Origin: Candidatus Kuenenia stuttgartensis
Lineage (GTDB): Bacteria; Planctomycetota; UBA11346
Length of the DNA: 38,887 nt
Assembly (NCBI GenBank): GCA_945876185.1
Contig: CAMCMZ010000033.1
Location: forward strand, 1-38,887
Reading direction: 5' to 3'
Shown here: piece by piece, positions 23,490-31,937 of the stretch
Position numbering within the stretch: position 1 is the stretch's first letter
Layout: the number at the start of each line of letters is the position of its first letter
Notes under the pieces: generated by a model
Seen by the model: the letters and a program-made list of their open reading frames with translations, nothing else
Told to the model about the DNA's origin: nothing
The model's database searches: none
Position numbers and translations under genes: made by a program

Positions 23490-24473
23490 GTGGACAAGAC
23501 CATCGTCCTGCCCTTCGTGTCCTTCGCCCTCATCGCGGCAGCGGCGGTGGGCGCTGCGGCCGCCTGGAACCTGCTGCCGCAGCGTGTGGGCGGCCTCCTA
23601 CGCTGGGGCGCGATCGCAGCGAGTGCGCTCGCCGCCGCCGGCCTCGCCATCGCAATCGGCGTGCCCTGGCGCGGTTCCCTGCACCTGAGCTGGTACGGTG
23701 TCTGCATGCTCGCGGCCTTCCTGGCCGGCTGGCTGACCATGCAGCGGCGCTGCGCCGCGATCGGCGTCGATCGCCAGCGCCAGGCCGACATCGGCATCTT
23801 GGCGCTGCTTGGCGGCATGCTTGGGGCGCGGCTGATGTACCTGCTGGAGCGCCCGGGTGTGATCCAGGCTGATTACACCAAGGGCGGCCTGGGCCAGGTG
23901 GTCGCCAGCGCGCTCGATATCGACGGCGGCGGCATGGTCTGGTACGGCGGCGTGGCCCTGGCCACCGCAGCCCTGTGGATCTACGCGAAGCGCGTCCGCC
24001 TGCCGCGCCTGGCCCTGGCGGATACCATCCTGCCGTCGCTGCTTCTGGGCCTCGCGATCGGCCGCGTCGGCTGCTTCTTCAATGGCTGCTGCTTCGGCCA
24101 GGAATGCCACCTGCCGTGGGCGGTGCCGCATGTCGGCGGCCATGGCACGGTGCTGGTGCATCCGACCCAATTGTACGAAACCGCCGTCTGCCTGATTCTG
24201 GCCGTTGGTTTAGCCTGGTATTGGCGTCGCCGCCGGCAGGACGGCGCGGTGACCCTGCTCGCCATCGTCGGCTACGCCGCTTGGCGGTTCGTGAACGAGT
24301 TTCTGCGCGACCACGGCCCGCTGGTCGAGACGCCGGTGCTCGGTCTGAACCTGACAACAGCGCAGCTCATCAGCATCTGCCTGATCGCCGCCAGCGTCGG
24401 CGTGTGGGCCGCCCTGCGCGGCCGCACCGGCACCGAGGTGCCTGGCAGCCGCTACGCCAAACCGGCCGCCTGA
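23490..24473 (+). CDS. lgt: Prolipoprotein diacylglyceryl transferase
   Basis: 327-aa inner-membrane enzyme that attaches diacylglycerol to the lipobox Cys of prolipoproteins. The signature GRVGCFFNGCCFG (Arg, Asn and Gly of the Lgt motif), HPTQLYE, and RFVNEFLRD are present, along with about seven hydrophobic helices. I start at GTG 23490, with AGGAG nine nt upstream. It converges on the CNNM gene with a 15-bp gap. A lipoprotein substrate candidate is encoded at 30387-31289. Confidence 0.95.
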   Translation: MDKTIVLPFVSFALIAAAAVGAAAAWNLLPQRVGGLLRWGAIAASALAAAGLAIAIGVPWRGSLHLSWYGVCMLAAFLAGWLTMQRRCAAIGVDRQRQADIGILALLGGMLGARLMYLLERPGVIQADYTKGGLGQVVASALDIDGGGMVWYGGVALATAALWIYAKRVRLPRLALADTILPSLLLGLAIGRVGCFFNGCCFGQECHLPWAVPHVGGHGTVLVHPTQLYETAVCLILAVGLAWYWRRRRQDGAVTLLAIVGYAAWRFVNEFLRDHGPLVETPVLGLNLTTAQLISICLIAASVGVWAALRGRTGTEVPGSRYAKPAA

Positions 24474-24488
24474 CCCGCCCGGCGATGG

Positions 24489-25985
24489 TCAGTCGAGTGC
24501 GGCCTGTTCGCCGGTGCGGAGCACCTCGACGACCTCTTCGCGCCCCTGCGCGTCGCGCAGGCGCTCGACTACGAACTCGCTGTTCTCCAGCACGCCGACG
24601 ATGCGGGCCTGGAGGCGCTGGTGCACGCGCGGCATGCCGGCCGGGGTGAGCAGCATGAAGATCAGGTGGATGCGTTCGTGCCGGCCGCCGGCGTCGATCG
24701 GGATGCCGTGCGGGGCGCTGGCGAAGATGACCACCGGCGCGTTGAGCCCAGGCAGGCGGGCGTGCGGCATGGCGATGCCCTTGCCCAGATAGGTGGCGGC
24801 CAATCGTTCGCGTTCGAGCACGGCTTTGACCACGGTATCGGCCGGCTGGGGCAGGTCGGAAGGATTCACGCCTGCGATGATCAGCGGGATCGCGGCGGTC
24901 AGGCTGTTCGATTCCAGTCCGAGCACGACCCGGCCGGGGACGATGGTCTCGGCCAGGGTGACAATCTGCTCGATCTCGAATTCATCCTGCACCGTGCCGA
25001 TGATCTCCTCGATGATGTCCTCCATCGACAGGAAGCCGGTCCATTTCCCCTCGCTGAAGACCAGCGCGACGTGGATGCGCCGGCGTTGCATCTCGGCGAG
25101 CACGGATTCGAGCGGCCGGTCTGGAGCGACGCTCAGGTACGGCCGGGCGAGCACCTTGAGGTCCGGCACGCTGCCGTCGGCGGGATGCAGCAGCAGATTC
25201 TTCACATGCAGAATGCCGACCGGCGCGTCGTGGCCGTCCTCCAGCAGGGGGAAGCGCGAAAACCGCGATTCCGACCACACTTTCCGGTTGTCGTCCCAGG
25301 TCGCGCCAACGTGCAGGCACTTGGTGCGCTCGCGGCTGTGCATCGCATCGCGCGCCTTGAGGTCGCCGAGGTCGAAGATGTTCTCGATGAAAAGTAGGCG
25401 GCGGAACGAGATCAGTCCCGCGCCCTGCGAGCGGTCGAGGATGATGCGGAGTTCGTCCTCGCTGTGGGCTGCTTCGTGCGTCGTGGCCGAGATCCCGAAT
25501 ACCCGCAGCACGAGCAGCGAAGCCCGGTTGAGCAGCCAGAGCGGGATGAAGAACAGGCGATGGCAGAAGCGCAGGCTGGAGGCCAGGCGCAAAGACCAGC
25601 GGTCGGCGAAGCGGATGGCGATGTATTTGGGCACCTGTTCGCCAAGGACGATGTGCGAACCGGAAACCAGCAGGAGCGAGACCATCGTCGCGACCGCCAC
25701 GTGCAGCGCGGTCGGACCGCCGGCGCCGGTCATCCAGGCCGAGGCGCGTTCGCCGACGAAGCCCAGCGCCACCGACGCGGTGGTGATCCCGACCTGGCAC
25801 ACCGCCAGGTATTCGTCGATCCGACCCAGGATCTGCTGCAGGAGCAGCGCCCGCGCATCGCCGGTCTGGGCAAGTTCCTCGACCCGCGACGGCCGCACCT
25901 TGACCAGGGCGAACTCCGCCGCGACGAAGAACGCGTTGATCGCGAGCAGCACCGCCAGGGCAGTCAGGATGAGCACCAGTTCCAT
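24489..25985 (-). CDS. CNNM/CorC-like transporter fused to a PTS EIIA-type domain
   Basis: 498-aa fusion. Residues 1-165 are the DUF21/CNNM membrane domain (NAFFVAAEFALVKVRPSRV, then ITTASVALGFVGE), as in CorC-type magnesium/cobalt export proteins. Residues about 200-335 are a CBS pair, with VGILHVKNLL and WTGFLSMEDIIEEIIG. Normally a small CorC_HlyC domain follows; here it is replaced by a type-2 PTS EIIA domain (about 350-490), recognisable from YLGKGIAMPHARLPGL, with His408 as the likely phosphate acceptor. This suggests ion transport under phosphotransfer control. ATG 25985 is preferred over GTG 26003. No other PTS gene is nearby. Confidence 0.85.
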   Translation of the reverse strand: MELVLILTALAVLLAINAFFVAAEFALVKVRPSRVEELAQTGDARALLLQQILGRIDEYLAVCQVGITTASVALGFVGERASAWMTGAGGPTALHVAVATMVSLLLVSGSHIVLGEQVPKYIAIRFADRWSLRLASSLRFCHRLFFIPLWLLNRASLLVLRVFGISATTHEAAHSEDELRIILDRSQGAGLISFRRLLFIENIFDLGDLKARDAMHSRERTKCLHVGATWDDNRKVWSESRFSRFPLLEDGHDAPVGILHVKNLLLHPADGSVPDLKVLARPYLSVAPDRPLESVLAEMQRRRIHVALVFSEGKWTGFLSMEDIIEEIIGTVQDEFEIEQIVTLAETIVPGRVVLGLESNSLTAAIPLIIAGVNPSDLPQPADTVVKAVLERERLAATYLGKGIAMPHARLPGLNAPVVIFASAPHGIPIDAGGRHERIHLIFMLLTPAGMPRVHQRLQARIVGVLENSEFVVERLRDAQGREEVVEVLRTGEQAALD

Positions 25986-26111
25986 GTCGGGGACTATTCC
26001 CACCGCCAGGCCCCGGCAAGGACGCTCGGGCCTGACCTCGAAGGTGATGCGGCGCTGGTATGAGCTGCGCAGCCTGGAGGGCTTCCCAGCGTTGGGCAGC
26101 GCCCCACAGCC

Positions 26112-27233
26112 TCACAACGCCCGGATGAACCCGCCAAGCATCTTCTTCGCCAGCCGCTTCAGTTCGAGCGACAGCAGGGTGACGCTGACCGCCGAGGGCG
26201 GCAGGCCGCTGACCCGCACCAGGTCGTCGACCACGCGGGGCGTGTCGTCGAGGAGCTGGTAGACCTGCTTCTCGCGGCCGCTGAGGCTGGCGGCGCGTGG
26301 GCTTTCGTTGGCGGCCGCCGGGGGTGCGCCACGGGCGAGGGTGAGGAGGGGGTCGATCTCCTCCAGGATGTGGTCGAGGCTGGCGACCAGGGTCGCGCCG
26401 TCGCGGATGAGCTGGTTGGATCCGGTGCATTCCGGGTTGTCGACCGGTCCAGGCAGGGCGAGCACGTCGCGACCGAGTTCCATCGCAAGGCGCGCGGTGA
26501 TGAGCGCGCCGCTGCGGCTGCCGGCTTCGATCACCAGCACCGCAAGCGCCAGCGCGGCGACGATCCGGTTGCGGCGCGGGAAGTTGCCGGCGGCGGGCGG
26601 CATGTTGAACGGGAATTCGCTCAGGACACAGCCGTGGCCGGCGGCGATGTCGGCGGCCAGCGTGGCGTTTTCCTGGGGATACAGGCGGCCGTGGCCGGAG
26701 CCGAGCACCGCGATGGTGCGGCCGCTCTGATCAATTGCGGCCTGGTGCGCCACGGTGTCGATGCCGCGCGCGAGGCCCGACACCAGCGTCGCGCCGATGC
26801 GTGCGAGGCCGGTCGACAATCGCTGGCCTTGGCGATGGCCATAGGCCGACGGCCGGCGCGGGCCGACCACCGCGATCGCGAGCCGGTCGCGCGGCTGCAG
26901 GTCGCCGGTCAGCCAGAGCGCCAGCGGGGGATCGGAGAGAACTTCCAACGCCTTGGGATATTCCTCGTCGGCGCGGGTGACGATGCGCACCCCCGCGTTG
27001 CGGCAGGCGGCGACCTCGGCGGCGGCGAGTTCCTCGCTGCGCGGATCGCAGAGCTTGCGCGCACGTTCCGGCCCGACGCCTTCGACCTGCAGCAGCCGCT
27101 CCATCGGCCAGGTGAAGACCTCGCCCGGTTCGTCGGCTTCCGCCAGCAGCCGCGCCGCCGTCACCGGCCCGAGGCCGGGCACCAGGGCGAGGCGGAGCAT
27201 GGCCTCGGCGGGCGTCAGCGCGGGACGGTTCAT
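26112..27233 (-). CDS. dprA: DNA-processing protein DprA
   Basis: 373-aa protein that binds incoming single-stranded DNA during natural transformation and loads RecA. An N-terminal helix-hairpin-helix-like segment (LVPGLGPVTAARLL and VEGVGPERARKL) precedes the Rossmann-like domain (VVGPRRPSAYGHRQG, LVSGLARGIDTVAHQAA, VLGSGHGRLYPQEN, SEFPFNMPP, FPRRNRIVA, EAGSRSGAL). A C-terminal winged helix (EKQVYQLLDDTPRVVDDLVR) closes it. Its ATG overlaps the aroB stop, so the two genes are coupled. comEC starts on the other side of aroB. Confidence 0.96.
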   Translation of the reverse strand: MNRPALTPAEAMLRLALVPGLGPVTAARLLAEADEPGEVFTWPMERLLQVEGVGPERARKLCDPRSEELAAAEVAACRNAGVRIVTRADEEYPKALEVLSDPPLALWLTGDLQPRDRLAIAVVGPRRPSAYGHRQGQRLSTGLARIGATLVSGLARGIDTVAHQAAIDQSGRTIAVLGSGHGRLYPQENATLAADIAAGHGCVLSEFPFNMPPAAGNFPRRNRIVAALALAVLVIEAGSRSGALITARLAMELGRDVLALPGPVDNPECTGSNQLIRDGATLVASLDHILEEIDPLLTLARGAPPAAANESPRAASLSGREKQVYQLLDDTPRVVDDLVRVSGLPPSAVSVTLLSLELKRLAKKMLGGFIRAL

Positions 27234-28363
27234 CGGCTGGCGATCGCGCTCAGGAAGGCGGCCTCGACCAGGGCCGGATCAGCGACCTCGCGCAGCACGA
27301 CCTCGCCGGTTTTCACCGGGATGACGAACCGCGCGCGGCTCTTGCGCACCTTCTTGTCGAGCGAGCAGTGCCCGGCGAGGACGCGAGCGACTGCGGCCGG
27401 ATCTGCGGCGGGACCAGCGGCGGAACCAGCGGCGACGTGAACCAGCGGCAGGCCGTAGCGGCGCAGCAGTTCATCCTGGCGCTTGCCCAGATCCGGCTCG
27501 GTCAGCACACCCAGGCGCGCGCCAAGGTCAGCGGCCATGCGCATGCCGATGCCGACCGCCTCGCCGTGCAGGTAGGTGGTGTAGCGGGTCTCGCGTTCGA
27601 GCGCATGGCCGAACGTGTGGCCGTAGTTGAGTTGCGCCCGTGCGCCGTGTTCGAACTCGTCCTCGGCGACGTACTGCGCCTTGATCCGGCACGACACCGC
27701 GACCGCGTGCGCCACCGTGGCGGCATCGCGGGTGGCGAGCGCGCCGGCTTTGGACTCCTGCCAGGCCAGGAATTCGGGATCGCGGATGATGCCGTACTTC
27801 AGCACCTCGGCGAGGCCAGCGCGGTACTCACGGTCGTCCATGCTGCGCAGCAGATCCGGGTCGATGATCACCGCGCGCGGTTGATGGAACGCGCCGACCA
27901 GGTTCTTGCCGGCGGCGGAATTCACTCCGGTCTTGCCGCCCACCGCCGAATCGACCATCGCCAGCAGCGTCGTCGGCACCTGGACGAAGGCGACGCCGCG
28001 CATCCAGCAGGCGGCGACGTAGCCAGCGAGGTCACCCGAGACGCCGCCGCCGAAGCCGATCACGGCGCCGCTGCGGTCGATGCGGTGCTTGGCGCAGGCC
28101 TGCCACAGAGAATCCGCCTGGGTCAGCGACTTCGAGGATTCGCCGGCGGGAAAAGTTTCCTGAACCGCGTCGATGCCGGCCGATTGGAGCGCGCCGAGCA
28201 GGCGTTTCCCGTGCAGTTTCGCCACGGTGGCGTCGCTGATCACCAGCACCCGTCCGCCCGGCAGGAGCGGCTGGAGGATCGCCCCGGTACGTTCGATCGC
28301 GCCGGGGGCGATGTGGATGGTGTAGCTGCGCGGACCGAGTTCGACCTGGACGGTGGTGATCAC
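27230..28363 (-). CDS. aroB: 3-dehydroquinate synthase
   Basis: 377-aa NAD- and metal-dependent enzyme that turns DAHP into 3-dehydroquinate in the shikimate pathway. GFGGGVSGDLAGYVA, VPTTLLAMVDSAVGGKTGVN, HQPRAVIIDPDLL and NYGHTFGHALE are all present, including the metal-binding His residues. No ATG lies close to the true N-terminus; I use GTG 28363, which gives a family-like start (ITTVQVELGPRSYTIHI). The open frame further upstream runs through the repeat element at 28420-28519 and is not coding. It leads into dprA by a four-base overlap. Confidence 0.94.
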   Translation of the reverse strand: MITTVQVELGPRSYTIHIAPGAIERTGAILQPLLPGGRVLVISDATVAKLHGKRLLGALQSAGIDAVQETFPAGESSKSLTQADSLWQACAKHRIDRSGAVIGFGGGVSGDLAGYVAACWMRGVAFVQVPTTLLAMVDSAVGGKTGVNSAAGKNLVGAFHQPRAVIIDPDLLRSMDDREYRAGLAEVLKYGIIRDPEFLAWQESKAGALATRDAATVAHAVAVSCRIKAQYVAEDEFEHGARAQLNYGHTFGHALERETRYTTYLHGEAVGIGMRMAADLGARLGVLTEPDLGKRQDELLRRYGLPLVHVAAGSAAGPAADPAAVARVLAGHCSLDKKVRKSRARFVIPVKTGEVVLREVADPALVEAAFLSAIASR

Positions 28364-28419
28364 GCGGGGAATCGTGGCCGCCTGGACGCGGATGCCAGGG
28401 TCGTCCGCGCGGACGCACC

Positions 28420-28519
28420 CGGGCGCCTCAAAGGTCGGCCTTCCTGGGAGCGCCGGCGTCTCGCCGGCTGAAAAAGGAGCATCCGCAGGATGCCACCAAC
28501 CGACTTTTGAGGCAGTCTG
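28420..28519. mobile_element. MITE-like element, copy 1
   Basis: About 100 bp. Termini are CGGGCGCCTCAAAGGTCGG on the left and CCGACTTTTGAGGCAGTCTG on the right, an inverted repeat with a near-perfect core (13 of 14: GCCTCAAA-G/A-GTCGG). Inside it are a REP-like unit (GGGAGCGC plus hairpin GCCGGC-gtctc-GCCGGC, 28446-28468) and the palindrome GCATCC-gca-GGATGC. The direct repeat GCGGACGCACC flanks it (28409-28419 and 28520-28530), as expected for a target duplication. It has no coding capacity. It occupies the divergent gap between aroB and comEC. Confidence 0.75.
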
Positions 28520-28643
28520 GCGGACGCACCTGGGGGTGGATCCAGTGCTGGCGGGAAATGCCGGTCGATCCACGCTGCCGGCGATGAACGGCGAGCCGAT
28601 CCACGCAGAGCCACGCCGACCTGGCCGATCCGGCCGGTATGGC

Positions 28644-30323
28644 ATGGTCGGGCGCATCCGGGCGTTGCTCGGGCCGGCACCGCCTGCGGAACTTGGGGCC
28701 ATACCCGTGATGCCGGCCGTCGTTTCCGCGGCGCCGTGGCTGCCCTGGATCGCGGCCGGTGTCCTGGTCGGCGCCATGGTGCCCGGGGTCGCGGATCAGG
28801 CGTTGGCGACCCAGCTCGGTCCGCGTGGGTGGGGTCTGATCGGGGTGTCGTTGGCGGGGTTCGCGGTGCTGCTCGCCCGCTGGATGCCGGCGGCGGGACG
28901 CTGGGGCATCCTGCTCGCGGCCCTGCTGGTCGGCGGTTGGCTGGGCGAGGGACATGGCCGCAACGCCGTGCTGGCCGCCGCGCCCGGCGACAGCCGGCTG
29001 GTCGAGATCGAAGGCGAGATCGCGTCCGCCTTCCGCCGCGATGGACGGGAACTGGTTTTGCGCCTCACCGCCGTGACCAGTGTCGTCCCGGCAACGTGGC
29101 AGCCGCCCGCAGGGCTGCGCGTCTACGCCGATGAGCCCTGGCATACGCGCCCTGACCGGTTTTCGGCCGTCAAGTCGACCGACAATCGGCAGGTGCCGGC
29201 CGCCAGTCGGCATGAACCGACGCGCCCGCGTGCCGCCCTGGAATCGCTGGCGCCTCTGGTGCGGCCTGGCGATCGGGTGCGGGTGCGCGGCCTGTGGCGG
29301 GTTTCGCGTAACGGCGGCGAATACGTCACCGCGGCGGAAATCACCATGCTGGCGCCCCGCGAAACCGGTCCGCGCGGCTGGGCCTGGCGTGCGCTTTCCC
29401 AGGTCGACCGCCATCGCGGCCTCGCCGAGGCGCTGATCCTCGGCCAGGGTGATCCCGAAGAGAAACCCGACTTCCGTCGTTCGGGTCTTTTGCACATCCT
29501 GGCGGTCAGCGGCATGCACCTGGTCATCGCCGCCGCCTTCGGCACCTGGCTGCTGGCGATGCTCGGGGTCGGCTGGTGGCCCCGGTTGGCCGCCGTCGCG
29601 GTGTTCATCGCCGGCTATACCTGGCTGACCGGGGCCTCGCCGGCAACCCAGCGCGCCCTGGTCATGGGCCTGGCCTTCACCGCGGCGGCGGCCCTGGCGC
29701 GCGAACCGCACCGCCTGGCCACGGTGTCGCTGGCGGCGCTCGCGCTGGTGCTGTGGGATCCGGGCAACGCCACCGACGTCGGGTTCCAGCTCAGCCTCGC
29801 GGCGGTGGCGGGCATCGTCACGCTTGGCCTCGATTTCATCGCGTGGCGCGAACGCGCGCTGCCGCTCGCCCCCTGGCCGCTCGACCGGCCGACCTGGCGT
29901 GCGGGGCTGTGGAGCGCACGGGCGCTGCTCGACGGCCTGCTGATCGGCGTGGCGGCGACGCTGGCGATCCTGCCCATCCTCGCCTGGACCTTCCACGTCG
30001 TGCAGCCGTGGGGGCCGCTGGCGACGTTGCTGGCCACCCCGCCATCGACCGTGGCGCTGTGGGTCGGCCTGCCGCTCATCGTCCTTGCCGGGAGCTGGCC
30101 GGGCGGGCCGTGGGACGGCTTGTACCGGTTGCTGGAATGGAATCTCGCCGCGTTGGCGCGGGTGGCGGAATGGGCAGCGTCGTGGCCGTGGGCCACGGTC
30201 GCGGTCGAACCGACGCCGGCGTTGGTGCTGCTCGCCTGGCCGCTGCTGTTCCTGCCCCTGGCCGGGCCGTGGGCCGTATCGCGGCGCATCGCTGCGGCGG
30301 CGCTGTTGTTGTCGCTGGCCTGA
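28644..30323 (+). CDS. comEC: ComEC/Rec2-family DNA uptake channel protein
   Basis: About 559 aa, polytopic inner-membrane protein that carries single-stranded DNA into the cytoplasm during transformation. An N-terminal helix pair is followed by an OB-like segment (DSRLVEIEGEIASAFRRDG) and the Competence domain with HILAVSGMHLVIAAA and GASPATQRALVMGL. The frequent C-terminal metallo-beta-lactamase domain is absent, as in shorter members. The start is uncertain: ATG 28584, 28644 and 28710 are all in frame with no strong ribosome-binding site; the first helix follows the last of them. The frame upstream of that crosses the repeat element. It is divergent from aroB-dprA. Confidence 0.88.
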   Translation: MVGRIRALLGPAPPAELGAIPVMPAVVSAAPWLPWIAAGVLVGAMVPGVADQALATQLGPRGWGLIGVSLAGFAVLLARWMPAAGRWGILLAALLVGGWLGEGHGRNAVLAAAPGDSRLVEIEGEIASAFRRDGRELVLRLTAVTSVVPATWQPPAGLRVYADEPWHTRPDRFSAVKSTDNRQVPAASRHEPTRPRAALESLAPLVRPGDRVRVRGLWRVSRNGGEYVTAAEITMLAPRETGPRGWAWRALSQVDRHRGLAEALILGQGDPEEKPDFRRSGLLHILAVSGMHLVIAAAFGTWLLAMLGVGWWPRLAAVAVFIAGYTWLTGASPATQRALVMGLAFTAAAALAREPHRLATVSLAALALVLWDPGNATDVGFQLSLAAVAGIVTLGLDFIAWRERALPLAPWPLDRPTWRAGLWSARALLDGLLIGVAATLAILPILAWTFHVVQPWGPLATLLATPPSTVALWVGLPLIVLAGSWPGGPWDGLYRLLEWNLAALARVAEWAASWPWATVAVEPTPALVLLAWPLLFLPLAGPWAVSRRIAAAALLLSLA

Positions 30324-30386
30324 GCCGGTCTGAACCGGTCTGGGGCCAGGGATGACCGGCGCCGAAATCCGGCTAGATTGCGGTCC

Positions 30387-31289
30387 ATGGCGTCCTCGCG
30401 ATTTTTCCGCCCGGCCCTGCTGTTCGCCCTCGTCGCAGGCGTGCTCTGCCTGAGCGGCTGCATCTGGCTGCGCCTTCTTGACATGAAGAGCCAGATGGAG
30501 GACTTCGACCGCTGGTTCACCGTGCCCGAGGGCCTGCCGTTCACCTTGATCGCGAAGAAACCGGTGCTCGAACCCACCGATCCCGAGTTCATCTTCGGCG
30601 GCCCGCCGACCATCATCGAACCCGCCACGCCAGAGCGGGACGAACGTCGGATCTGGCGCTGGATGAAGATCGCCATGCCGGGCGACCCACCCGCCGCCGG
30701 CGTGGCGCTCGACCTGGCCGCGCTGGTGCAGGACGGCAAGGTTAACGTATTCAGCGTGCCGATGCGCTTCAGCAGTCTGGTGCCGCGCACGCCGATGCTC
30801 GAACTCATGCGCGCCTTCGGGAAGGCCAAGGTCGATCGCAGCACCCGCAGCGCCAAGACCGACGTCCAGGTCGCGGGCTGGGACGTGCCCGACCGACCGG
30901 CGCTCATCGCCTGGTTCGGCAACGCCAACCTGGAGACCGTCCTCAGGGCCGAGGATCGCGGCCCGGACGGCGAAAAGCTGAAGCAGCCGATGCGCGGCGT
31001 GACCTGGCGGTTCCGGCTCATCCCTGCGAACGAGGTCACGGCTCCAGCGCCGGCCGGCCAAGAGGCCAAGGGGTCGATCGCCACCATCACTGTGCTCATT
31101 CCGGAAAACCGCCTGCGCCCGGCGCAACTCATCGCGGGACTGAACAATTTATCGTTCTACCTGACTTTCCCTGAACCGGCCGTCCCGGCGCAGCCGCAAC
31201 CGCTTCCGGCAGGATGTGTCGGGACCGAGTCGGCAGTAACCGGTCCAGCAGGGACCGGGCCAGCAGGGACCCGGCCAGCAGGGAAATGA
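30387..31289 (+). CDS. Predicted lipoprotein of unknown function
   Basis: 300-aa protein with a lipoprotein signal: basic start, hydrophobic core LLFALVAGVLCL and lipobox LSGC, giving a lipid-anchored Cys near residue 25. The mature part has no family I can name. It contains a DFDRWFTVPEGLPFTLI segment and a strand-rich second half (VTWRFRLIPAN, IATITVLIPENRL). The last 15 residues are a G-P-A-G-T repeat encoded by a 15-bp DNA tandem. ATG 30387 is chosen over the upstream TTG. Its stop abuts the start of the SixA-like gene. Confidence 0.72.
   Translation: MASSRFFRPALLFALVAGVLCLSGCIWLRLLDMKSQMEDFDRWFTVPEGLPFTLIAKKPVLEPTDPEFIFGGPPTIIEPATPERDERRIWRWMKIAMPGDPPAAGVALDLAALVQDGKVNVFSVPMRFSSLVPRTPMLELMRAFGKAKVDRSTRSAKTDVQVAGWDVPDRPALIAWFGNANLETVLRAEDRGPDGEKLKQPMRGVTWRFRLIPANEVTAPAPAGQEAKGSIATITVLIPENRLRPAQLIAGLNNLSFYLTFPEPAVPAQPQPLPAGCVGTESAVTGPAGTGPAGTRPAGK
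31245..31283. repeat. 15-bp tandem repeat at the 3' end of the lipoprotein gene
   Basis: CCAGCAGGGACCGGG repeats in tandem for about 2.6 copies, one base differing in the second. It encodes the GPAGT-type tail, and its last AGGG lies just before the next start codon. Confidence 0.85.
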
Positions 31290-31844
31290 ATGTCGTCCGA
31301 CCTCGCCGACGCTGCGGTTGCGCCCGGCCCGGCCCGACCCACAAACGCACCCATGCGTCTGACCTTCCTGCGGCACGGCAAGGCGGTGGACCGGGCGCTC
31401 TGGCACGAACGCGACGCCGACCGGCCATTGACGGCCGAGGGCCAGGACCAGCTCCGCGAGCTGACCCGCCTGTTGCGGCCCGTGGTGCGCACCGGCCTGA
31501 TCTGCACCAGCCCCTGGCGGCGAGCGCGCGAAACCGCTGAGATCTTCGCCGCCGCCTGGGAACTGCCGCTGAAGGAGTGCGCCTGGCTCGCGGGCGAGGC
31601 CGCACCTCCAGCACAATGGGTGGAGGAACTGAATCCGGCGGTCGACACCATGCTGGTCGGCCATGAGCCAGACCTCGGCATCGCCGCCGCCTGGCTGTGC
31701 GGCTTTGGCCCGAGCGCCGGCATCAGCAGTCTGCCGCTGAAGAAGGCCGGAGTGGCGATCCTCGATGGCCTGCCACGCCCCGGCGGCATGCAGCTGATGG
31801 CGCTCCTGCCGCCGAAGACCGTGGCTGCGATCGCCAAGGCCTGA
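31290..31844 (+). CDS. SixA-like histidine phosphatase
   Basis: 184-aa member of the histidine phosphatase superfamily. LTFLRHGKA holds the catalytic RHG motif; SPWRRARETAEIF and MLVGHEPDLG supply the other active-site Arg and His. The short length and pattern match SixA, which removes phosphate from phosphohistidine in HPt domains. The ATG at 31290 directly follows the lipoprotein stop; an ATG at 31353 would give the more typical start MRLTFLRHGK, and the 21 residues in between look disordered. No phosphorelay genes are adjacent. The EIIA-type His domain at 24489-25985 is the only phosphohistidine candidate in the window. Confidence 0.85.
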   Translation: MSSDLADAAVAPGPARPTNAPMRLTFLRHGKAVDRALWHERDADRPLTAEGQDQLRELTRLLRPVVRTGLICTSPWRRARETAEIFAAAWELPLKECAWLAGEAAPPAQWVEELNPAVDTMLVGHEPDLGIAAAWLCGFGPSAGISSLPLKKAGVAILDGLPRPGGMQLMALLPPKTVAAIAKA

Positions 31845-31937
31845 CGGTCTGACCAACTGACCGTCAGGCAGCTTGGCCAAGGCTTGGCAAAGAGCTTCCC
31901 GGTTCCGCACCGCCGTTCCGGCGCCAGCATCGCCGCC

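Noticed and set aside
28364..28643. N-terminal extensions of comEC and aroB through the repeat element
   Set aside because: The added residues are translations of the MITE-like repeat and not family sequence.
28428..31127. Long minus-strand ORF (899 aa) opposite comEC and the lipoprotein gene
   Set aside because: Composition is a Gly/Arg/Gln-rich shadow of GC-rich coding on the other strand; the plus-strand genes show clear family motifs.
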